From the NCBI GenBank assembly GCA_037447655.1, contig JBBHKE010000879.1:417429-481428 (forward strand): a DNA stretch of 64,000 bases. Direction: 5' to 3'. Positions 23,892-35,360 of this stretch are shown piece by piece. Source of the DNA: Zygnema cylindricum (Eukaryota; Streptophyta; Zygnematophyceae; Zygnematales; Zygnemataceae). The translations under genes and the position numbers were made by a program. Position 1 is the stretch's first letter; each line of letters begins with the position of its first letter. The notes under the pieces were generated by a model. That model made no database searches. It had not been told where the DNA came from and saw only the letters and a list, made by a program, of their open reading frames with translations.

Positions 23892-25244
23892 TTCCCACTC
23901 GAGTTTGCGGCGATATGGGTTCGCGTAAAAGATCGCTTTGAAATAACTTAGGGTCGATTCGAAGTCGATCGTAGATACAAAAGTCGCACTGATCATTGCC
24001 AATGGAAATTGCCGTGTGTCCGTTTGAACTATGGACATGTACGGCATGAAAAAAAAATTTTATCGTCGCATGCTGACAAGTTTTTGATCTAAACATTGGA
24101 ATTCGATGTGATTCCCTTATGATTAAACAAGTGGAGCTCGTCCATTCGATGTGTGTGCTCGAGGATCCCACGTCCATAGTCTTTGGATTCATAAATCTCC
24201 ATTGCCGTGGATTCGATAGCTTCGATGTAAGTTTCAACGTCTCTTCAAGTGGGCCTCATTCGACGCCAATTGGATGGTCCTTGACCGTCGATAAGTTTGG
24301 ATGGCCCTAGTCTGTTGAATATTCTCAATGTACTTGCGTGCAATTTCGATGTACCTGCGAGAAATTTGTCAGTGAAATCGAATGGTGCTCGTTGTTCCTT
24401 GATTTCGGTTCGGTGGTGTGGATTGCGGTCACGGATTTCAATGTCGCATGATTGTCGTCAATCCTAGATTCCACATATGACTTGTCGCCCAATATGCCGT
24501 CCCCCACGAATGAAATTTTTTGGTGTCATGACGTCGTATGCGTTTTCGGTGGCGCATATGGCGAAGTCTCATTTGACCGAGACTTCCCTGTACTTTACTA
24601 TACACTTAGATCGAGGGTCATGAATGAGGGTTTGAATTCGATCGTGCGCCTTCGCCACGATTTAGGGAAGGTACCTTATTTCGTACAAAATTATCTTTTG
24701 CGTTGGCGTAACATGTACGTATGCTAGCTTTCCCAATGTAAGTGTAATTTTCACAATTTTCCCAGTCTAATGTCTATACGCCCCTCTCTTCCTCTCTAAG
24801 TTCTCCTGCTCCCTTCATCGTTTCTTTTCGCGCTTTCTTCCTCTTCCTAAGCTTCATTGCCGAAACTACACCTCTTATCTTCTTTCTTTTGCTTCCCTTC
24901 GAAGCCGCCGCCTGTCTTCCAATCTGATTTTTGTTAGTCTGCAGGCTAAAAATGGACATTGAGGTGGGATTAGGAATTAGGTTTAGGGTTTTTGTTTTCG
25001 GCTCTTCCACGCGTTCCGCTGCAATCCTTATGGTTGGATGCTCCGTCTACACCTGCTTGGTGCTTAGACTCGGGTGTGGATGTAGTTGAGCCTCCAGATT
25101 TTCTTCCTCCTCAAGGTGAGTGTAACTTACTCTTTCCTTGGCTGATTGCTTCATTGTTTCTGTCTCCTTAGAATTTCGGAGCAACGCATCTTTGAATGAC
25201 CTGTATCTTTATACTCCTCTATCCCCTTTCACCTCCTCTAACAT
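23892..25244. other. Copia-3 3' internal region, no gene assigned
   Basis: The minus strand reads GAGTGGGAA against the LTR, a plausible polypurine tract. Short frames (for example minus 24774-25010, Lys/Arg-rich) are present but cannot be assigned. The + strand around 24780-24830 is a CT-rich run. Confidence 0.35.
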
Positions 25245-25247
25245 CTA
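24971..25247 (+). CDS. Possible captured two-exon gene fragment (tentative)
   Basis: On the + strand a frame reads SLWLDAPSTPAWCLDSGVDV, then VEPPDFLPPQ up to AAG|GTGAGT at 25115. A 56-bp pyrimidine-rich gap ends in TTAG at 25171, after which the frame continues EFRSNASLNDLYLYTP to TAG at 25245. The splice signals and protein-like composition suggest an exon pair antisense to Copia-3, which would keep its introns if captured in that orientation. No start codon is seen, the intron is very short, and a long minus-strand frame lies next to it. Treat as a hypothesis. Confidence 0.25.
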
Positions 25248-26681
25248 GGTTTCCTTGCTCGTAGATTTGATGGTGAAGTTGGTGGATTTCATTGAGGTGC
25301 ATTGTGGAGGAGATTGGAAATCTCCCACTATCTCTAAACCGTAAGGTAATTCATCCAACAACTCTCCCCTTAGATTAATCGCATTATTTTGCTCCTTTGC
25401 AAGCAAGAAATCTATGCTAAGAGTCTTCTCGGCTTTTACCTCGTGTTCTCCAATCTTCTCTATTTTAATCATTAGTGACAGATTTTTGGATTTCCTGATT
25501 TTGACATCTGATGTCACTTGTGGACTTCTCTGTGCAGGTCCACTTCCTTCATCTCCAAGGGATGAGGCATTAGGAGAGCCAACTAGTTTCTTCCAGCTCT
25601 CCATCTCTTTCGGCCATGTCCTCCATGCTTGAGGTATGACACAAATTGCCTCTTTTGGGACATTTTTCTCACCGTGTGATGCAAATGTTCCTAGATTCTC
25701 TGAGCTGTTCGAAGTTTTTTTGCTCCTTTGATCTGACTTGTGCTTGAGTCCTCCTCGATCGTCTTTGTCTCCTTTCAGCTCTTGTGTCAAGGTTGACACC
25801 AACGTCGCCGACTGACTTGCTTTCTCATGTGGTATTTCTGACAATTTTTTTTGGAATTCGGATGCCGAATCAGTCTTCCTCCTATCGATGGAGGTGGGAA
25901 TTGGAGAGTGATGGTGGTGACTCTTGCTGACCCTGTCACCTGTACTTCTGATCTTGTACCTGTAGGTTAGTAAGTTCACCCCCTTGTCTTTTGATTCTTT
26001 CTCTTTTCTCTCACTGTTTTGCATCTCTCTTTTTACGCAATGTCTTTCTTTTTCATTCAGTCTTCTCTCTAACCACAGCTCACCAATACTTCTGCTGTTT
26101 AAGTCCCCTACACTCACGGTTTCTGTGAAATTTCGAGCATGTGGTTTGCTACTTTCGGGTTCTTCTACCACTCTTCCAGTTTCTGCATGAGTTTTACTAT
26201 CACAAAACTGTCTATCAAATGACTGATTTCTGATCTCTTTTTCTTTATGCAGGTATTCTACTATCTTGTCGTTGGGGCTAGTTTCTAAGACTCTGTCCGT
26301 GCTACCTAGCCCGTCTATGACTGAGAGGGTATTTCTAGTTCTCTCTTTACCGCTGCTTTCGTCATCTCGCATGGGATCGCCTCTCACCCTTTTAAGATTC
26401 TTAAGGTAAGTTTTTGAATCTCCTTCCTCTTTTTCCTCTTTCACATGCATTTGATTTCCTCCATTTGGTGAGGTTGTATTCTGTACACCTGCAATGACAA
26501 CACTTTGTGACGTGTGATCTTTCGTAATTTTATGATCTTTTGTCACTTGTTTTCCTGTATCAACATGCATGATTAGTGTACGATCTGTCTCCTCTTGCTT
26601 TGCTTGACTGATGACATTCTCTTTGCTTACTTGCAGGAAGTCAATCTCGTCCTCCTTGCGGGTTGTTGATGGATTGCCCAT
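25245..26681 (-). CDS. Copia-3 long hydrophilic reading frame, function unknown
   Basis: A 478-codon uninterrupted frame on the transcribed strand of Copia-3. The product is rich in Lys, Glu, Ser, Asp and Arg, with no transmembrane segment and no motif I recognise. It has a His run (SHHHHSP), and its last 80 residues are more mixed (SIDFLLAKEQNNAINLRGEL). It lacks any zinc knuckle, protease or polymerase signature. The minus strand here is purine-rich, which lowers the frequency of stops, so part of its length may be compositional. Against that, the sequence is not low-complexity and lies in the sense direction of an element with intact LTRs. It could be an element-specific protein or captured host coding sequence. 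Confidence 0.4.
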   Translation of the reverse strand: MGNPSTTRKEDEIDFLQVSKENVISQAKQEETDRTLIMHVDTGKQVTKDHKITKDHTSQSVVIAGVQNTTSPNGGNQMHVKEEKEEGDSKTYLKNLKRVRGDPMRDDESSGKERTRNTLSVIDGLGSTDRVLETSPNDKIVEYLHKEKEIRNQSFDRQFCDSKTHAETGRVVEEPESSKPHARNFTETVSVGDLNSRSIGELWLERRLNEKERHCVKREMQNSERKEKESKDKGVNLLTYRYKIRSTGDRVSKSHHHHSPIPTSIDRRKTDSASEFQKKLSEIPHEKASQSATLVSTLTQELKGDKDDRGGLKHKSDQRSKKTSNSSENLGTFASHGEKNVPKEAICVIPQAWRTWPKEMESWKKLVGSPNASSLGDEGSGPAQRSPQVTSDVKIRKSKNLSLMIKIEKIGEHEVKAEKTLSIDFLLAKEQNNAINLRGELLDELPYGLEIVGDFQSPPQCTSMKSTNFTIKSTSKET

Positions 26682-27357
26682 TTGATGTGAAGCGATTTCA
26701 GTGACTTCTCCGCAGATTTGCCCCTATGTGGTCTCTGGCCTCTCCGAGGAGAAACAACTTGGTGTGGTGTCATTCGATGGCACATGAAGCGTGGTGTCTC
26801 TCTGCACCGCCTGTTTCTCAACTTTTTTTTGGTAAGTTCTCCCACTTACGTCTTTTTTAGGTGAGAGACTCTTCGATAATATCTCTCGGTTGTTTCCTTT
26901 TGACGTGGAAGTTCTTGTATTCTGGAATCTTTGTGTGAACTAATGCAGGACTCTGACGTGCTCGTGCCCATCTTGCATGAGCCTTGATTGGTCTCTGTTT
27001 TCGCTGCAACTTCCTCGCACCTCACCGTGTAGCACACCTGTTTGTTGCTTCGGTTCTCTCTGTGAAGGATCTGAGGGATTTGAACTTCGTTGTCGTCTTT
27101 CTTTTAATTTCTGACCGTTTTTTTGTCTTTTTTGACTGTTTTTTTTGTCTTTGGCGAATGGCGTCCCATCTCTTGGTGCTTCGAACTTCGGGATATGCAG
27201 ATGTGTAGACGTTGCCTACGGTAGGGTGCCTTGGCGACTCCTCTTGAGTTTCCTGCATGGAGAAGATTGTGTTAGTCTGTCTTTGCCGATTCTCTCGGCG
27301 AATCTCCTCGGATTGCTCCCCAAGCTCGGTAAGTTCCTGTTTTCCTCTTTTCTGCCA

Positions 27358-27750
27358 TCATGGCAGACCTTCTCTATCTTTGACATCTACTGTCGGAAAG
27401 AGGCTTGCGTTTAGGATCATGGTGCAGTCTGGAGTGTGGTCTGTGATGAGGTCATGAGAGGTCTTTCTTTCGTGGTTATCCTTTCTATTGCTGTCATCTG
27501 ATCTACCTGTCCCCTCTCTGCTTTGATCGTCTCCGCTTGTGATCTGGATGCTTGCTTTCCATGCAGAATCCTTGTGATTTGGGTTTTTACTTGTTTTTTT
27601 GGTCTTTACCCTATCACCTAGTTGATCAGACTTCTCACCGCTCTTTTCTTTGATGCCAAGCTCCTTCTCGGAGGCTTTTTCGGGCATCACCACCTCTGTG
27701 GAGCCTACTGCAGCGATCAGCATCTTAACCACGTCCGCCCATTTCCACTC
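27358..27750 (-). CDS. Copia-3 upstream hydrophilic frame, function unknown
   Basis: Reads EEWKWADVVKMLIAAVGSTE, followed by a Lys/Glu/Ser/Asp-rich tail, closing at 27358. It lies upstream of the 478-codon frame in the same orientation, and short frames of similar composition fill 26627-27258. Splicing or frameshifting could join them, but no junction can be proved. No family recognised. Confidence 0.3.
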   Translation of the reverse strand, partial: EWKWADVVKMLIAAVGSTEVVMPEKASEKELGIKEKSGEKSDQLGDRVKTKKTSKNPNHKDSAWKASIQITSGDDQSREGTGRSDDSNRKDNHERKTSHDLITDHTPDCTMILNASLFPTVDVKDREGLP

Positions 27751-28118
27751 CTCCTATCTAAGGCTCTCTAATGAGGTGAGAACCGGTTCGAATCTGTGGG
27801 GAAGTGGCATCAAAAATATTGAGATTTTCGTTTGTGTAGAAAGGTTAATTTCTGCTGATTCTACTATGGCTAGGTTTTTTTAGTAGTGGGAAATGTTTTT
27901 TCTGACATTGATATCGTTTCATCGTATGGTGTGTGTGAGAGTCTCCGTTGCAGTCTAGTTTTTTCTGCCATGGTCCGTTTCACAGATGTATTGTCTAGTC
28001 ATTCCCTGAGCCCTTGGAAACTGTTTTCCAAATCTCCACCTTCACTCGCATCCAATGTGTGGGTCTGACCTGATACACCCTCTCTTGGTGTTTTCGTTGC
28101 AAGTCTACCCAGTTCCCC

Positions 28119-29393
28119 TGTCATGCCGCATCGTGTCGGTTTCCCGCGCGCACAATATAATGCATGCACGCGCAGTAATTTGCATGCACGCGCGGTATTT
28201 ATCACGCGCGCGCAGTATTTCTCACGCACGCGCGGTATTTCTCACGTACGCGCGGTATTTTTCACGCACGCGCGGAATTTTGCACGCACGCGCGGTTTTC
28301 TTGCATGCACGCGCAGTATTCTGCGCGCACGTACGGTTTTGGGGACGCGCACGTGATTTCTTGCATGCACGCGCGGTTTAATGCATGCACGTACGATTTT
28401 GGTACGCGCGCATAATTTTCGTTCGCATGTGCAATTTAATTCCGATTCTTATTTTCAGTTTTTCTTTGAAAGGTACTAATTTCGTGCGATATGTTTTTCT
28501 CGCGCGTAGGTACACGTGAGGCTCGCTCGTTTGGGCGACGTGACGCGATTTCAAGTATTTCATGCTAGACCTTTTATTCGTGCGATATGGTTCGTTTCGT
28601 GCGGTATGCTTCGTTTCGTGCATATGCACGCGATTTTGGGAGTATCGACGTGAAGTATCTTTTGGAGGCGTATCGCGATTTCCGGGCGACGTTTCGATAC
28701 ATATATTATTTAATTCGCGAACCCTTGTAGGTTCGCGCATACATGTAATTAGGGAGGGTTTTTACCCTAGGACAGTGGATTTTGTCAAGCGTACGGCAGA
28801 CGATGTTGGCCGCATATTGGCCAACATCTTTAGTAGTTCCATGCATGTAAAGTAGACTAGACGTAAGCTTATTTTGCTTAGGCATAGTGTAGCTCTTTCT
28901 TAGCCTAATTTTCAGACTTAGAGAATTTAGTTTTTGGACAAGAATTTTCTCTTGGCAGCGGAGCTTTTCTCTTGCTCTCTCTCTCACCGATTGCCCACGT
29001 GTCCTTCTTCTCCTTGCTAGCTAGTTGTAAAGACTAGATAGGTTAAGAATGTTTCCCCTTTTATTTCTGCCCACGTTTTTAAATCACACGGCATAAGGCC
29101 ACGTCCGGAAGGTTTCCCTCCAAACTTGGTTTTTTGGTGGATTTGTGGAATTGGAGATCGTGGGGGAGCACATCTGTACCTTGCTGTGCCTTTTTCGGGC
29201 AGCTTTACGGTTTAGTTGTGTGTTTTTGTCTTGTTTGTATTTCGATTAACTTGAAAGGAGTATATTTTTGATCGGATTTGGATTTTCTCTTGTTTTGGTT
29301 GGAATAATTCTTGTTTTGCTGTCGTAACGGAAGAACTCTTGTAGGGAATGTGATAAACACCAGAGAGTCTAGTGGCTACCTCATGGCTTAGCA
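28119..29393 (+). repeat. TG-A 5' repeat (block Y)
   Basis: TGTCATGCCGC...GGCTTAGCA. Includes a CG-rich minisatellite, a conserved hairpin (GATGTTGGCC...GGCCAACATC at 28801-28829) and repeated TTCGTGCGATATG motifs. About 90% like 33954-35073 outside the minisatellite. Confidence 0.75.
28150..28430 (+). repeat. CG-rich minisatellite in block Y
   Basis: About 13 units of roughly 20 bp, consensus like CACGCACGCGCGGTATTTCT. Fewer units occur in the sister repeats at 23118-23260 and 33985-34100, and about 11 inverted units occur at 48955-49165. The units keep several frames open by chance, creating false ORFs. Confidence 0.9.
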
Positions 29394-31006
29394 TTCTTGT
29401 TCAAAAGCTTCACTTTTTAAAATGACATTTTCTAAAAGTATATTTTTTTAAAAATAAATTATTAAATATATAAATTTTATTCCATAAAAAAATATTACAT
29501 TTCATATTCAGTTTTTATTCTTGTTTTTGTCTATCTATTTTCTTGCCTATTTACCTTTTATTTTTCAGTTTTACTTCTCAGTTTTGTGTGATAAAATAAA
29601 TCTAAAAGAAAAAAAATAGAAAAATTACATTATTTTCAATATAAAATCCACCACTTTTCATTTTTATATTTTTTTTCACCTATTTTTTGATTTTGTTTTT
29701 TTCTCTTTGTTTCTTTTTCTACAAGTTTCATTCTCTCTCTCTATATTTTTTTTTCTGTTTTGCCTTTAAATATTATAAAAATAAATATATTTATATATTA
29801 TTTTTTATAAAAAAAAAAAAGAAAAAAAAAACATTTTGTTTTGTTTTTTTTCTTTCTTTTTTGCAATCGTTTCTTTTTATCTTGTTGCCACTCTATTTCT
29901 AGTCTGCAGATTTAGGTTTGATTAATTTGCGGAATTAGGGTTTGGTCGCAGATTTAGGGTTTGGGCGTATTTAGGGTTTATTTTTTGAAATTCTCAACCC
30001 TAGGTCAACATATTACCATTCATTGGTCGCAGATTTTTGATTTTTACAGCGTGGAATTAGGGTTTGGGAAACATTTTTGCCCAATTTTACCGTACTTTGT
30101 GTTTCATTTTGAACTTTTCTCAATATTTCTTATCTTTATTTCCTTCAGTGCAACTTAATTTGCTATCTTGTTGAAGTTTGGGTTGTTTGGATTTGATATT
30201 TTCTTTAATATCCTATTGCCAACCTTAATCGTTCGGAACACTTAGCAAAATAAAAATATATACTCATATATATTAGAATTGCACGAATTATACCCTAAAA
30301 TTATCATTGCTTTATAGTTGGGTATAGCATGGCATAGCGCTAATACGCATACCCTAGCAAGATACTAATTGCTTTGGTCTTAAACGGTGGTTTTTGACAC
30401 GTTTATTCGGAATCGGAGCGGGTTCGATTTTAGGGAGCCTTGCAAAATTCGACTTGCCTCGACCAAGTCCGGTTCACTTTTAGTACTCACCAGAGTATTA
30501 AAGGTGTTTGTAAGTATCCCGATGCCTTCCGGGTACAGGTTCGTCACAATATAGTGTGGACACTCGTGTAGAGGGATCGGTGTGGATTGGTTATTTTATG
30601 AACCTTTTTTTTTGAGCATTTGCATTTTCATTGCTTTCTTTGCATGCTATCTAGCCGTGAGTGGCCTTGAGTTTCCGTGTGATTATCTGGATTGGATTTT
30701 ATTTTTATAAATCTTGCCGTGGGTGGCACTGTTTACACAATTTTTTGTCTGTGCCGTTGTAGATCTGCACCGAAAGGTGCCTAGATAGTTCTATGTTTGT
30801 TTTTATAGATCTGGCTCTTCGGCCTTGCCCCATTGATTGCAGGGTAGAGGTTTCGGTATTCCGGCTTTTTGCTAGATCTGACCACCGAGTCTTGATAGAG
30901 ACTTCGTGTGTTAGCTTGTTTTGTGTGGTTTGGCTTTCCATTTGACACACCTCGATTAGGCCGTTCCGTTCTTTCCTAGTTGTAATCGAGGGTTTTCTCT
31001 TCGTTT
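29394..31006 (+). other. TG-A leader
   Basis: AT-rich leader with poly(A)/poly(T) runs and five or so TTTAGGG/ATTAGGG telo-box-like motifs between 29930 and 30070. No gene. The corresponding TG-B leader (36830-39350) is similar. Confidence 0.6.
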
Positions 31007-33096
31007 ATGCCCACAGATTGGGATAACTTACGTTATCAATCCGGATCGACCCGCGGCGGGACAGTTTTCCGTGCACCGCAGTTAGATATTTCTAGTTTTT
31101 CCGAGTCTATGGACGCACCGGTTTCGGTTGCGGCCTTTAGATCTCCGTCTGTTCGGTCATTATCGACCACAACCTTATTATTATCCTCAGTTTTCTCTAG
31201 GTCATCCCTAGAGAGTACTGAAAGAGACTTTTCAGAGGAAATTTTTTCCCATCCTCTCACATTTCCGTTTTCGGTCGGTCCAATTTTGGAACCACTAGTG
31301 CATTCTTCCTTTGACGACATAGCTTCCTCTTCAAAGGGGGGCATGGGGAAAATACAATTTCGTTTTTCAGGGATGAAGGATACCATGTCATTATCCCATT
31401 TCCGTATGCTCTATAATACCAAAATGCGTGGTTTGGCATTTCGCTATGAAGATCGATTTGATCTTCGTCTGACATTTTCTCTTTTTGGCTGGTACCTTAA
31501 AGGTTCGGCCCTTACATTATATTCCAGCAAGTATGATGCTATACTCGCGATGACAGAATTTTCCCCTCTTTTTGCCGGTACACCCGAGGTCATAGGTCAA
31601 GCGGATATTCCATTCTAGGCCGCTTTTACCGAAGTCTTAGATGCCCAGGGTGTTGTCCTAATCCCGCAGTCCCAGAAATTCCTTGCCTATATGTTGTGGC
31701 CGCTCGTGCTGCTGTCCGAACACGACCAGGGATGATAATTTCGTTGCGAGATCCACTATCTGTTATGTTCGATTTCTTAGAAGCCGAGTATCGGATGCAA
31801 AACCCCGATCAGGTGAAAGAATTGATGAATTTCACGCGTAAACTAGGAGAAACCGCCCCTACTTTATGTGCTTGCATGGAGTCTTTCCGAGAAGCTTTAC
31901 CGGACCTAATGTCCGATGCGAAAGCTGTTCAAAAATTTGTTGGACGGTTCCCAGATCAATCGAAACGTTTTATACAAAGTCATCTCACTCAGAGTTACTG
32001 TTTGAAATTTACATTTGATCAAGCCGCTCAATATGCGGTAGAATATGAGACGCAATCATGTTGGTGGGAAGCTCATGATCGTTTGGAAGTCGCTTCTCCA
32101 CTTTCTCCTCCGAGGAACCCGTGGCCTTCTAATATGCCTCCAAAGACGCCGGCCATGGGAATTCCACCATTTAATTCCGGAGACCTATTGTGTTTCCGAT
32201 GTGGAAACACGGGGGCATGATGCCCGCATGTGCCTTGATAAGTCGGCCACATGCACCCATTGCAACCAGAAACGACATACCGTCCACCTTTGCTATGTTA
32301 AGGACCCTCATTTTTCGTATCAAAAAAATCAGATTCAGAACTGTGGAATTTCTGCCCGTTCTGCTAAACCGGTCACTCCTGTTTCCGAGATAGAGAAAAA
32401 GACGACTCCGCCTAAGACCTCTCGCAGAGAGAAGGAAAAGGCCGAGTTACAAGTCATGATGGCCGCTATGATGAAGAAGCAATTCGCTGCCTTCATGGCG
32501 AAATGAAACCCCAGTTCATGGGGATGGCAAGGACAGTCGTCCACACGCCATCGTTCGTTGGTCGAATCCTCCAAGATTCCACGGTCCAACAACGGGCAGC
32601 CACTTTAGATAAGGGATCCCCTGATCATAATCGGGACGGTAAATTACAGAATTCTTGTATTCCACTTTCTTTTGAGAAAGAATCTCTCTCTCCTCTACTG
32701 GACACAGCTTCCTCCATTGTGGCTGAAGCTCTCACCATTCTGGATAGTACCATATATGATGCACATCGAGTCAAGGAACGACTAAGCATCTTTTCTGCCA
32801 TGATTGATGAGCCCCCCAGGGCCTCTCTCTTTCCTAATGAAGTTCCGAAAGCCTCTTGCTTTTTTGACGAGTTCGCTGCAGCCGCCGCTTTGAGGGCGTT
32901 GCAATTGAACCGTAGTCTTTCAGTCATTCAACCGGTTACCGCGGATGAGCGCCGTGACCTTGATCCTCACATCAGTTTCCTAGACAATTCTCAAATGTCC
33001 TTCTCTGTTAATGGTGTTTCTCTTTCTCTCCCTCTCATGGACACCGGAGCCAAACCCGTGATCTTTGGATCCGGATTTGTGCTCAAGCTTGTTTGA
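31007..33096 (+). pseudogene. TG-A gag-protease
   Basis: Starts MPTDWDNLRYQSGSTRGG at 31007. A Gag core (FRMLYNTKMRGLAFRYEDRF, about 31400) is followed by a second segment (31696-32220), then two zinc knuckles, CFRCGNTG-HDARMC and CTHCNQKRHTVHLC, near 32190-32300. An aspartic-protease core, LMDTGAKPVIFGSG, lies at about 33040. A TAG at 31616 (compatible with CAG), a frameshift near 31690, an extra G in a G run near 32213 and a one-base loss near 32497 break it; TG-B helps identify the last two. No polymerase follows. Confidence 0.72.
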
Positions 33097-33722
33097 CAGC
33101 AAACAAGCTCCAAGCCACGTCTACTCGGCTTCTTACTTCAAACGGTACCACGGAGTCGGAGCTTAGAATTACCAAGGACCCGCTTGTCTTTCGGTTTCTA
33201 AACGGAACCGAGAGTGAGTCTGTAGAGGTTTCTGTTCGAGCATTGGTCACCAAATAAAACGACTATGAATGCTTATCTTCCGAATCGGTAGATGAGTATA
33301 TATGCATGATCAAACTTTCTCCTACCGTCCCTCTAATTTTCCCGGTCGCAAAATCAGCCTCCCTCTTGTCTTTGCTCGCAAGGCGTTGCCCACTATGACA
33401 CATTTGGATTCCGCTCTCCCTGCATTTTCTAGCATCGACCTTCGAGATAGTTTTAGTGAGCCTAGTTTTCTCCTCGACTCGCTTCATCTCTTGGATACCG
33501 TTGACACTAAGGTCTTTCCATACATTTTCCATGTGGTGGATTGCGCTACTAAAGGGATGTTCAGTTTGTCGGAGGTTCACACATGTACAGGTGGTGATCA
33601 ACGGTTCCACATGGAGTGCCTCTCTCCTCCATTATCTTTCCACCAGGCTGACCATTGCTGTTGTTCAAGGCCCTCAGATGTTTTCACCAGCTCCTCTACA
33701 AGCTAAGGAACTGGGGGGGGGA
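33097..33722 (+). other. TG-A 3' internal region and purine tract
   Basis: Broken frames (for example from about 33302, SYRPSNFPGRKISLPLVFAR) are also present in TG-B, so this part was probably coding beyond the protease. None resembles reverse transcriptase or integrase. A tract of A/G with nine G lies at 33706-33722. Confidence 0.5.
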
Positions 33723-35278
33723 ATTATTGGGTCCACTCACTATAGGGGATTATTCTTCCCCTTCTCTCCTTCCACTTCACTCTAGGGGAGTATTCTTCCC
33801 CTTCTCTCTTTGGGTCATTTTCACCTTTATTCCTTCTCATGGTGTATATAATTTTTGTCTTTTTATATTTATTTTCGTTGTTATATATGTTTGTGAGCAT
33901 GACTTTGCTGGTTTTGATGCATGTTCGCTTGCTTGTCTCTCATGCACGACAGCTGTCATGCCGCATCGTGTCGGATGCTCGCGCGCACGATATTCTGCCC
34001 GCACGCTGATATTCGGCGCGCGCACACTATATAATGCACGCACGATTTTATGCATGCACGCACGATTTTATGCATGCCCGCACGTTTTCATGTTGGTTCG
34101 TCGCACGTGCGATTTCACGTCGATTCATTTATTTTCACGTTTGGCTGTATAGTACTAATTTCGTGCGATACCTTTCATTTCGTGCGTAGGTACACGATTT
34201 TTGTAGTATGGACGCGATTTATCGTTCGGGCGACGCATCGTGATTTCCGGGAATATTTCGTGCGATATGTTTCGTTTCGTGCGATATTTATCGTTTCCTG
34301 CGTATGCACAAGATTTCGGGAGTATCGACGCGAACTATCGTTTGGAGGCATATCGCGATTTCTGAGCGACGCTTCGATACATTTATTTATTTAAGTCGCG
34401 AACCCATGTAGGTTCGCGCATACATGTAGTTAGGGAGGGTTTTTACCCTCGGACAGTGGATTTTGTCAAGCGTACGACAGACGATGTTGGCCGCCTATTG
34501 GCCAACATCTTTAGTAGTTTCATGCATGTAAAGTAGACTAGACGTAGGCTAATTTTGCTTAGGCCTAGTGTAGCTCTTACTTAGCCTTATTCTCAGACTT
34601 AGAGAATTTTGCTTTTGGACAAGAATTTTCTCTTGGCAGCGGAGCTTTTCTCTTGCTCTCTCTCTCGCCGATTGCCCACGTGTCTTTCTTCTCCTTGCTA
34701 GCTAGTTGTAGAGGCTAGATAGGTTAAGAATATTTCCCCTTTTATTTCTGCCCACGTTTTTAATCCACAAGGCCTAAGGCCACGTCCGGAAGGTTTCCCT
34801 CCAAACTTGGTCTTTTGGTGGATTTGTGGAATTGGAGATCGTGGGGGAGCACATCTATACCTTGCTGTGCCATCCTAGGCAGCCTGACGGTTTGGTTGTG
34901 TGTTTTTGTCTTGTTTGTATTGCGGTTAACTTGAAAGGAGTATATTTTTGATCGGATTTGGATTTTCTTATGTTTCGGTTGGAATATTTCTTGCTTTGCT
35001 GTTGTAACGGGATAACTCTTGTAGGGAATGTGATAAAGACCAGAGAACCTAGTGGCTACCTCCTGGCTTAGCATAATTATTGGGTTCACTTCACTCTAGG
35101 GGAGTATTCTTCCTCTTATTTCTTTGGGTAATTTTCACTTTTATCCCTTCTCATGGTGCATATATTTTTTGACTTTTCATATTTATTTTCGTTGTTGTGT
35201 ATGTTTGTGAGCATGAATTTGCTGGTTGTGATGCATGTTTGCTTGTTTGCCTCTCATGCACGACACTCGTCCTCTACT
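33723..35278 (+). repeat. TG-A 3' repeat blocks X–Y–X
   Basis: Block X (33723-33953, beginning TTATTGGGTCC and ending CATGCACGACA), block Y (33954-35073) and another X (35074-35278). The true LTR boundary is uncertain because the 5' repeats of TG-A and TG-B lack X. The solo copy at 47871-49192 is Y then X, with TG...CA ends. Confidence 0.6.
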
Positions 35279-35345
35279 CACGACCGTTTCGAGATGGCCA
35301 CTGCTCTCGTGTTCCAGAATTTCGAACTCTTTTGGGCCCCATATG

Positions 35346-35360
35346 GGTGGGCCCATAACC
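35346..35360 (-). promoter_or_regulatory. Copia-3 primer-binding site (half initiator tRNA)
   Basis: The same 15 bases as in Copia-1/2 lie next to an unrelated LTR, so the conservation is of the priming site itself. It contains the Gag ATG (35354-35356); translation begins MGPPIWGPKEFEILEHESSG until TG-A interrupts. Confidence 0.75.

Larger units (their letters stand above)
28119..35278 (+). mobile_element. TG-A, non-autonomous gag-protease LTR-type element
   Basis: The order is block Y (28119-29393), AT-rich leader, gag-protease (31007-33096), a non-polymerase C-terminal region, a G-rich purine tract (33706-33722), block X, a second Y (33954-35073) and a second X (35074-35278). It is inserted in the Gag start of Copia-3 in the opposite orientation. 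No reverse transcriptase, RNase H or integrase is detectable in either copy of this family, so mobility would need enzymes from a partner. A clean target duplication was not found. Confidence 0.72.

Noticed and set aside
23848-24237. 129-codon minus frame
   Set aside because: Runs across the Copia-3 LTR boundary and is not conserved in the other LTR.
29930-30070. Interstitial telomere array
   Set aside because: The TTTAGGG motifs are scattered, not tandem.
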